From Trachythela sp. YZ-2020 (lineage: Eukaryota; Cnidaria; Anthozoa; Malacalcyonacea; Clavulariidae), in assembly GCA_016169945.1 (NCBI GenBank), contig JADLSH010000076.1, forward strand, positions 2,175,001-2,239,000: 64,000 nucleotides of DNA. Direction: 5' to 3'. The position numbers and the translations under genes were made by a program. The notes under the pieces are model-generated. The model was given only the letters and a program-made list of their open reading frames with translations, was not told the origin of the DNA and ran no database searches. Positions within the stretch are counted from its first letter, which is position 1, and each line of letters begins with the position of its first letter. Below are positions 55,298 to 64,000 of this stretch, piece after piece.

Positions 55298-56524
55298 TTG
55301 CTTTATTTTTATCAAATTGTGATTTATAGTCATTGGTTTTGCCACCTCGTTAATCCTATTTAATCTGTTAATGTAGAATTTATAACGTTTTACTTTATCA
55401 GGATTCTTACTTAGAAAGTGCATTTTAAAAGCTTATGCTTCTTTCTTATAGAAGTTAAAATCACACTTGATATCCACGAGTTTTTCAACAACATTCTCTT
55501 ATTACATGGAATTTTCCGCATTGGTGCATGCTTAACACTAATGCTTTGCAGTAAACTCACCAATTTATTAATGTTTTCGTTAACATCATCACAGATCAAG
55601 CTATTAATATTTTCCTCTGCTATATCCTTAAGAAACAAATCTTCCTGAAGATTTGAGAAACAGGTGATCAGTTATGTCAGCTAAGCATATACCAGATTTT
55701 AGTATTTTTTTGTGGTACGTTGGTTTTAAAGTCGAGGTATGGTCTGTTATGCAAGTTGCTTTAGTTATTATTGGTATAAATCCTTAGTTAAATAGCATAT
55801 GAAGATATTCAGATGTGGATTTGTTGACATTGTACTTTAGAAAATGTATATTTATATCACCAAATAAAATACTTCATCCCCTCTACTATTTAGCTCTGCC
55901 AAAGTTGCCTCTAATACCTCATGAAATTGAGCACGGTTGTTAGACGGGTGTAGATAAATACATCCTAGTATGATATTTTTATGTCGCTTGCGTATGATTT
56001 CAAACATACTGGATTCAACTCCTTCTATCTAAATTGCACCTCGGGACAAAGTTTACACCTCAGGACAAAGCCATTTGCAATATAAAAACCTACACCTCCA
56101 GCAGAAGTTTTCGAATTGGTATGTATAAATTCATAACCAGGTAGATTGATGTTACAAATATTATTTTCATTCAACTTGGCTTCTGAAATGGCTATGATAT
56201 CTGCAATTTCTTTAATTAGGCCTAATATATCTCATAGCATAGGCAGATTTTTTGCTAAGCTACGCATATTGTAGTGCATAATGGCAACGCATGTTTTTTT
56301 TTTGCAGTTTGCTTTATATTATAATACTTGGATTCAATACTATCATTGCATAAATTTTCATGCAAATTTATATCATTGTCTGGGCATTCAATAATATCCT
56401 GAAATAGGTTTTTTGAATTTAAGATCGATTTTGAAGTGCTATTTATCCTTGCTCCAGATGTCTCTTTTCAAATTATAGAGAGGTAATTCATGCATTACAT
56501 TAAGTTCATCACTATCGCACACCA
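55298..56524 (-). pseudogene. LINE ORF2 endonuclease and linker fragment, copy 2
   Basis: As 30600-31829. A/T-run differences (for example one T fewer near 55332 and one A fewer near 55430) shorten the linker frame to 75 codons (55411-55638). Confidence 0.72.
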
Positions 56525-56528
56525 TTAA

Positions 56529-59520
56529 AGATGATGTAAAGTCCGTTCTGCGCATATATTCTGCGCATAACAATGCTATTGTTTACGTTATGTAATAAAA
56601 TTTTTACATGACGTATTTCGGTATTTCCTGTTGTATTTATTTTTCCTTCGCGTTCTCGCCGACTGCTTTCATGGCAACGAAAGAAGTTTTAGTTAGATCA
56701 AATCGAACTAGAAGTGCTGCAGAAATCCCAAACAAAGACGACATAACCCTGTGTTCTTCAGTTCTTGTAGAGGGAAGTGTCTCCAGGATAATGTATAGCC
56801 GACGAAATGCATGTTCCTCGGCCAATACTGCACGTCTGCTTGCCATCCTGACATCGTCTGTGTGAATTTGCGCAAGGATATTTTAGATACTGATTCAAGT
56901 GAACACTCGAGCGATTCCAATCTCTTTGGGCAATCATCAGTAAGTTCAATTCAACTGGTATTGTTACAAAGCGGGTAAATAGACCGCGGTTCTAATATCA
57001 TCGCCTTGACGCCTTCTAAAGTCTTCTACATGGCCATGCATTTCTTCAATAATTTTAAGACCAGATGAGAATCCAGATAATATCAGACTTAAAAATACGT
57101 TATTTAAAGATGCACCTATTTCAGATATTTAATGACTTCCACCAAGCAAAAACTCATTCCTTTAGAATTTGGTTGACAATATTGATGTGGATGTTTTGAC
57201 TTTTGAGGGGGATAGCTACTGAGCTATTATGAAGACAACCACTAGTATTTGCTGCTCTATGGTGAGTTACCAGAACAGGATCAACCACAACCTGGTGTAG
57301 AGATCACAACCTGTTGCAGAGGTCCCGCAACCTGATCCACCACACCTCCCTCAGATGCAACACCAGGCTGGTGTAATTGTGGGCACTGCCATGTTATGCG
57401 ACACAGTTAGAGAACAAGTTTTGTTGTAGAAGATTGCAATGCAGGGTATTGACAGTTAATGGGCTAACAAAACTATCTGCGAGTGTCTCTTGTTAACCCA
57501 TTAGCAGGCAATGCGCCATATATTGGTATTTCACTCTGTTTGACGCCTGACAATTTTATTCGTCAGTGGTAGGGTACTGCCAGTTAATGGGCTAAGTGGC
57601 AAGAAAGCATCATAAGACTATGCCTGGTTTTACACCCTCCCAGGCCAGTACAAATCAACATATTGCTCTGGCTAACACCAAAAGGTTTGGGTTTTTTAAA
57701 GTAATTACACTTAATGATTATGTATCCTTGCTTAAGAGGTTGATAATTAAGAACATTAATTTCATATGCTGTAGTAGTTGATATATGCCTGTTCGCCTTT
57801 TCGCACCATGTGATCTAGCCCTACATATTGACATTAGCCCAGTCAGTGATAATAAAATGCCAATACATGGCAACCTTTCCCTTCTACATATATTGTATGA
57901 AAGCCAAAAATGAAACAAAAAAGCAAGCATTTAGACAAGGATTATTGTTTTATCTTCAGCTTTCGTATGACTATAAAACAAATTTGCCACACATTGGTAA
58001 TTTTTAATCATGGACTGAGCCAATGTAATAGTGGAATGGCAATCTTGTTTTATATAAAGTTTGTAAGATTTAACAAGCATTAAAGTTAGGAAATTCAATT
58101 TTATGGATATTTAGGAATCACACATTTGTTGAAATATTACTAACATATTCAAATTGAATACTATTACATTTTTATTGCACTTCACCTAGCTAATTATTTA
58201 CATTTTATCAATGTGAATTTACTAGTCTTGTATTTAACATACATTAAATGATAACAATTGAAATACAGCAGTTACATACTATATTTCTGGCTACACTCTT
58301 TTTTTATAAGAACCAGTAAAAATAAGCCTAAGCCCAAATTGTTCTTAGCCTGTTCTTATTATGCACTCTTTTCAGGGATTTAAATTACAATGACATCACA
58401 TAAGATTAGGTTTAGGATTAGGATTAGTTTTGGATTAGTCTAAGGATTACAGTACAGTCAATCTGGGATATTGAATTTTGGGTTCATACAGTCAGTAGCA
58501 TATGTCCTGTAGTGTACAGGGACACTGTATGTTGGACACTGTATGAAAGTTAAAGTTATACAAAGTACATTTATAAACCTTTTTTTTTCGTCAGCCTCAA
58601 TTTTTTCATATTTTGTTATATTTTTTGGGAAAATTCAGCCTAAGTGTTCTTATTAAATTGGTTCTTATAAAAAAAGAGTGTATTTCATTTCAAAAATATG
58701 TCTAAAATAGGTATATAATTTTCACTTTAAATTTGTGTATCTTCTAACCTGGTTAACCTTTGTGTGACAGGCCCTGGAACAGCAATTCTTTTTTAATTGA
58801 CCAACTCAGGAATGTATGTATACAGTATAGTATACTGCTTAGGCACCAAAACATTTACACTAAATACAGGTAGCCATCTCTTTGTTCTCTTGCTGCATTG
58901 TAATCTTGAACTGTAAATGTACAATTCTTATTCATTATAACTGACAGGATGCAGGTGTATTATTAAAACATGCATTTGCTCATGTAACATATAAGAGGAC
59001 AAATCCTATATCATTGTTATGTTAGTGGCAAATCTAAATAAATAAATAAATAAATAAATGGAACAAATATCAACACATACAATATTAAACTATTAACACT
59101 CACAGCAAATTTGAAACATACACTAACTTTAAATCATATTGTTAGTTGATCTATTACTTGAAATGCTGCCCTTTGTGAGGCATATAATGATCTAGCAATA
59201 CCGACCCAAGTTGACAAGTTCTTTGTCTGTTTCGAGCGACAATTCATTCATTAATCCCTGCAATCTCGCGCGCAGATCGTACAAATAGATCTTTGCCGCA
59301 CCCCTCTCCGCATAATGCCGCTTTTTTTCTTTCAGCCTGATCTTCAGAAGTGACAATACGAGCCTCTTTGACTGGCGTAAAGAAGAACTGGTTTGAGATC
59401 GCGCCTGATCCGTCCGCCATTTTGTTATTTGTCGCATATAATTAAAATTCCAATGGTCGGGTCCCGACCATTGGAATGTATATCGCATGAATATATCGCA
59501 GAACGGACTTTACTTCATCG
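56529..59520 (+). mobile_element. 3.0-kb TTAA-flanked DNA element, copy 2
   Basis: TTAA at 56525-56528 and 59521-59524, with the palindrome at 59447-59477 and the 95-bp MITE at 57497-57591. Relative to copy 1 it has an extra CTTCG-like insertion near 56645 and loses G in two TGCGCA words at the right end (59481-59500), which damages the TIR. Confidence 0.78.
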
Positions 59521-59619
59521 TTAAGCATCAAATAATAGATATAACTTAGGATAAAATAAACTCGCTCATACACACATAAACCTGATTGGAATTTAGCCGT
59601 TAGCAATTCGATTCCCTGA

Positions 59620-59790
59620 TTGAAATTTGTTTAAATCTTCATCCATTTCAAAAGTGTATGTGTTGTATTGTTCTCGTCTTGCTTGATATATATTCGACCA
59701 TTATATGTCAGATGTATTTCCAATTCAATCGCTTCTTGAATTTGTTAACCTGGCCAAATAGTTTCTTATAGGGCATTAGGGACGCTCACC
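59620..59790 (-). pseudogene. LINE ORF1 C-terminal fragment, copy 2
   Basis: As 34920-35090, with a one-base loss near 59709 (GTCCAG to GTCAG). Confidence 0.68.
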
Positions 59791-59827
59791 TTCTTAGCAG
59801 CCAGCCTCTTATGGGCCTATAATTCAT

Positions 59828-60430
59828 CGATTGCTTAAATTTAGCTTTTATTCTGCAAAATAGAAATATTTATTTTGAATTTTTTTATTTATCGGCTATT
59901 TTCCAGCATGAACTCGCTTGCCGTAGTTTGACTATATATGGTTTGTCCACGCGCTTCAGTCCCGACAAAATCTTATATAGGGTATTGTACCCTGGGAATT
60001 CATTCGCCACTTAAAAACCATAGCAACAGTCAATCTGTACGCTACATTTCAAATTTCGCTGTAACTTTGTCAATTTTTATTGTTTTTCTTTGAAAGTTGG
60101 TCAGTATGTACTGTTTTTAAGCTCTATATAAGCGGTGTATTAGCGAAGATCACACGGTTTTAAAACAGAAGTTATAATCGACCAAAGGTACTGACTATAT
60201 AATTAGTTTACGATATAATAAATATCAGATTACAAAGGTGTTAAAACTCATGGAAATCTGTAAAACAATGTGTTTAGCGATTTGTTTGGCATTAGCCAAG
60301 AACAGGTGTGTTTGCTGAATCGATTGGGTGGTATTTTCTTCCGTTTTGGGCGAGGGGCGCCAAAGATACAAGTGCTCAAAGTCATGATCCTTTGGCGGTT
60401 GATATTCGACGCTACCGTGTAGAAAGAGTT
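59828..60430 (-). pseudogene. Fragment of the helicase-transposon family, copy 2
   Basis: As 35140-35745. Several A/T/G homopolymer runs are shorter (for example CGACAAAATC against CGACAAAAAATC). Confidence 0.76.
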
Positions 60431-60772
60431 AAAATGTTCATAAATCTGGGTTACTGCTCATCAATTGTTCTGTAAAAGATGCTTACTTTAAAAGCCTCTT
60501 TCTGGATCCTCAATCCTTGCCCCACACACACAAGCGGCACTGAGATCAACACTTTTCGATTGCAGTTATTTTGATGCAGAGTTGATACTCTCCAAATTTC
60601 TCCCCCAGAAAACTAGATTTATGATAAAATCAATTTTTTAAAAGTTCTTTTTATGTTTTTTATTTTTTTTTCCTTGCTGGTCAACGAAATGACTGTCAGT
60701 TGCTTAAAAATGTCAACAAATCTGTCCCTTGGCAAAGCAGAGTTTTTTTAAAAAAGGGATGAATTGACAGAT

Positions 60773-61467
60773 TTATGGACATGAGAAAACGACGTAAATA
60801 GATTGAATAACTCCAAAAAAGTAATTGTTATCAAAGACGGAATCTACGGCATCATTTATCACAAGATTGAGATTGTGTGCCACACAATGTATGTAGAACA
60901 CAGGCATCGATGAGCAATCTTTTATCAGCTTTTGCACACCAGGCTGGACCACAGAGTTTTTCCATGTAAAGTCCAATATTTTAAAGGCCAGTCGCCGTTC
61001 CTCAGTGACAGATATAAAACCTAGGAAAGTATTGTAACATTCTCGTTCAAAACATTAACCCACCGAGCAGTGACACTGAGTTGATCTACTCTGTTTATGT
61101 CATTTGTTGCATCCAGTATGACTGACCAAAACGGACATTCATTTATTTGAGAAACCAAGGACTTTCCATGCAGCTGCGATGTTGTTAGTATCAGTTCATT
61201 CTCGATTTTAGGGCTCATGTATCGAGTCGCATGACTAGGTAAAGAGATAGCATAATTTGTGATACTGTCAAATTCACTTAACATTGACACTACAACCAGA
61301 AAATTTACTCCTTGTGCAATTCCTTCGCCCATTTTTTCGTCATGTCCTCCCAGAGCTAAATTTAACGAAGTTAGACAAAGAATAACACCCAAAACCCTTC
61401 CCAAAATTTTCACCCATAAATTACTTTCAAGTCGGATCTGCTTCTCTGATTCATCATCTATTGTCAT
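60773..61467 (-). pseudogene. hAT/ZMYM1-like N-terminal region (DUF4371), copy 2
   Basis: Same gene as 36087-36786, but 61021-61467 is one 148-codon frame (MTIDDESEKQIRLESNLWVK through ATRYMSPKIENELILTTSQL, CPFWSVILDATNDINRVDQL, to NENVTILS), whereas copy 1 is split. The difference comes from a cluster of about 20 changes at roughly 61050-61290. The HCVAHNLNLVINDAV part follows at 60976-60773. Confidence 0.8.
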
Positions 61468-62336
61468 TTAAGATAAACACAAGATGCTTCAATATGAAGT
61501 GATGAGTTTTCATGTTTCTTAATTTTACCAGGTAATCGTTTTTGAGCTCTGATCTCCAGCTACCCATGCACTTTGCATTTTAAACGTTCATTTCTTCAAT
61601 CAGCAAAAAGCCAGTAATTTTCACAGCATAGTGTTTAGTGCAAAGTTTCCACGGAAATGTTGCAATATTGTTGTGGTGGCAAATTGCATAGAAGCAGAGC
61701 GTAAACTTCCAGGGGGTGCTTGCGATTAACGTGCAAATTTGTGATATAGTAAATTTCTGGAATTTATTGCTTATTGGACATTTAAAATTATATTCACTAA
61801 TACGTATTAACTATTATGTACTTTTTTCTTCCAATTTAACGAAACATTTTGATCTACTCTGATCCGTATCAACTAAATATTGTCATTATTTACCTTCAAA
61901 AATTATGATTGGGTCATTCAAGACAAGATTACTCCCCCTGTAGCATGAATATGTTCAAGAAATGCGTTAAACTGAGTTATAACTATTAAACATGGCCGAA
62001 CGCAAGAGCGAATGCCAACTCCTACAAAGCTACAGGATGCATTTTGCACGTTTTTAGACAAAGACGCATTGCCAAAAGACTTGATTCATTTATTTAAAAC
62101 TTTGAGCCATTGTCATTGACTAATTGAGGCTTTATTGGCAATGTAAACAAATGACCAAATGGCAAATTGCATTGCGCGACTGTAGTCTGTATTATAAAAC
62201 TTTATCAGCTATCGCTCTCCGATATGTAGTCCACAATCAATTGCAAGATGTTGTTCTAGTAGTATATTTACATAATTCATGAAGTGTTGTAGTCATAGTT
62301 AATTTGTAGTGGTATGGCAAGCCAAACCTGACAAAA

Positions 62337-62511
62337 GTGTATCGAGAATATTTAATACTAGTCGAGAATTTTAAATGATGTACGAGAACATTAAGCGGTA
62401 GACGAGAATAATGCAATGTAGTGATTGAGATTGATTAATACTAGTCGAGAATATTATACGATGGTCGAGAATTTTATATTATGATCGAAAATTTAATACT
62501 ATGGTCGAGAT
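62337..62511 (+). promoter_or_regulatory. Cluster of GTCGAGAATTTTA-type repeats, copy 2
   Basis: As 37656-37830, apparently unchanged, again about 90 bp before the HECT-like ATG. Confidence 0.55.
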
Positions 62512-62602
62512 TTCTGGCAGTATAGCCGGTCAGCGGTTTTCTTATATTTCTGAGATACTTCATGTCAGGAATGTGATATGTCATGTTCATGCATTGTTCA
62601 TA

Positions 62603-63318
62603 ATGGCGGGTCGTGATTCTACTGATAATATAAATACCGTGGATAACACTGGCATTGTTCGCCAACTTCTCACAAGATTGAACGAGTTGTCTTCGGCTAT
62701 GATTCCACAAGACAACAACAACAACAACGTCGAAAGCGAAGTCAGCGGGTATTTAGGCCTAATAATGCTACTTCAAGTCAGACCACCGAGACAAGTCATT
62801 CGAGTAGCTCTGGTGCTAGTGTGACTGGCGGAGAAGGGATACAACAAAATTCTCAACGCCGAGCTCCTTATTTCATGCCAAGACGGAATTTTTCTGGGCA
62901 GCGTCCCTCAAATTCTACTAGGAGCCGCAAGCAAAAGAAACCGAGCGCAATAGACAACAGACAATTCATGCGTGACTTAATTTTGCTTGGAGGACCGGAT
63001 ACTGTTCGTGTTCCACGTCAAGGAACACGCTTGGCATTGATGGAAAGTGGTCACATGATATCAGGGTGTAAGTTCACAAAAGGAATGACGGCAGCTCAGG
63101 TGGAAATTGCGATTGTTGAGGCATTTGACGGGAAGATACCTCCAGATGTAGACATAGAAATAATGATATCTATGCATACTTCACTAGTCGCTCCCTCTTT
63201 GGCTCATGGACAACAAGGAATTGATGGTGCCATTATACAACGCTTGTTTCAAACAAAACCCATATACGTCCGCCCAAGCAGACAGATATTAATGTCATCA
63301 AAGGAAATGGTACAACAG
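62603..63318 (+). pseudogene. HECT-like gene, first exon, copy 2, frameshifted
   Basis: Equivalent of exon 1 (37922-38638) with donor CAG|GTATGA kept. One G is missing near 62745 (GTCAGCGGG against GTCAGGCGGG in copy 1), which shifts the frame; the original frame resumes as 62821-63318 (TGGEGIQQNSQRRAPYFMPR ... SSKEMVQQ). Intron 1 fills the rest of the window, with no further exon seen before 64000. Confidence 0.72.
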
Positions 63319-64000
63319 GTATGAAGTTTGTGTGTTTACAACTGTCGAAATTTTATTGGTGCATGTTAATTCAATCAGTGGTAACTAACATCAGTGTTTA
63401 GTCAGGTTACCAGCATATCCATAAAAGAAGGACTACCTTCTTACCTAAATAGTACCCATTATACACTGGTTACTGTATGATGGGTACCACTCAACAATCT
63501 TCCCATTTCGGAATAAAAATTGCTATTAGAATGTGTTTTCTTGCATCGATATATTGTAATTTGGACAACATAGGGTCAGATGGATGAAAATCAGGGGTGT
63601 AGGGGGTGAGGGGCACAGGGGGCATGTGTCTCCTTAAATTTTTGAAAAGCAAAAGTGCCATTTTTTCAGGGGTGTATATTCTTCTATAATAGATACAGGC
63701 TGATGTGGTAAAGAACCAGGCCGATGTGGTAAATATGGGGAAAATAATCTAATCTGAAAAGAAGGGGGGGGGGGGAATGGAATCAAAGATCATTGAAGAA
63801 TATACACCCCTGCATTTTTTTGAAGAAAAGTGTCTTTCTTGCACAAATTAATGTTGCTGTAAATACTAATGTTACATTGAAGGTGCTCTTTGAGTATTCT
63901 AAACATATTTACATATGCCCTTTAACACAAGCAAGCTATGCTGTTAATAGTATTTTAAGATTTTAGGTGCCCTTTTTGTTGAGATTTGGGTCTGCCAATG

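Larger units (their letters stand above)
50642..64000 (+). repeat. 24.7-kb duplicated unit, copy 2 (runs off the window)
   Basis: Starts at the TTGTG shared with 25935-25939 and follows copy 1 to the window end (equivalent of about 39320). Differences are mostly 1-6-bp indels in homopolymers, CG-rich words and short tandem repeats, plus a substitution-rich patch at about 61050-61290. Confidence 0.95.

Overview
This is eukaryotic, invertebrate-like DNA: AT-rich, GT-AG introns, a 24-bp microexon, and dense layers of transposable elements. The mix (Penelope-like and CR1/L2-type retroelements, PIF/Harbinger, hAT, TTAA-target elements, a RecQ-carrying DNA transposon, a HECT-like gene beside an IS3-like transposase) resembles what I know from cnidarian genomes. 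That placement is an inference. I see no tRNA, rRNA, CRISPR array or bacterial operon.

Layout. 1-2.3 kb: a long minus-strand coding exon of an unrecognised protein running off the left edge, and a possible signal-peptide first exon. 2.3-4.3 kb: AT-rich DNA with a decayed tandem repeat. 4.4-11.1 kb: a LINE split by a 5.4-kb DNA transposon (TIRs, exact 10-bp target duplication) carrying a RecQ-like helicase and a convergent transposase, both broken. 11.1-13.0 kb: a Penelope-like element with RT and GIY-YIG domains. 13.0-17.0 kb: a PIF/Harbinger fragment split by a 3.6-kb TTAA-flanked element whose transposase continues into a DEDDh exonuclease. 17.2-20.7 kb: a TIR pair enclosing an hAT fragment and a LINE (ORF1 plus endonuclease). 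21.2-25.1 kb: another TTAA-flanked element, then an acidic-repeat gene relic interrupted by a 14-bp minisatellite.

25.9-50.6 kb is one unit of a 24.7-kb direct duplication. Its second copy starts at 50,642 and runs off the right edge. The unit holds a PHD-finger gene relic, several MITEs, an hAT gene split by a Harbinger-type element, LINE pieces split by a 3-kb TTAA element, a second hAT (DUF4371) relic, a six-exon HECT-like gene facing an IS3-like DDE transposase, and an inverted cluster of 2.2-kb satellite units. The satellite cluster sits exactly at the duplication junction. The copies differ mostly by small indels, which raises the possibility of an assembly or haplotype artefact. One patch at about 61.05-61.29 kb differs by many substitutions and looks like gene conversion or a distinct allele.

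Most protein frames here are decayed mobile-element genes. The best candidates for something functional or new are the HECT-like gene with its IS3-like partner and subterminal repeats, the transposase-exonuclease fusion, the helicase transposon, and the hairpin-rich satellite array.
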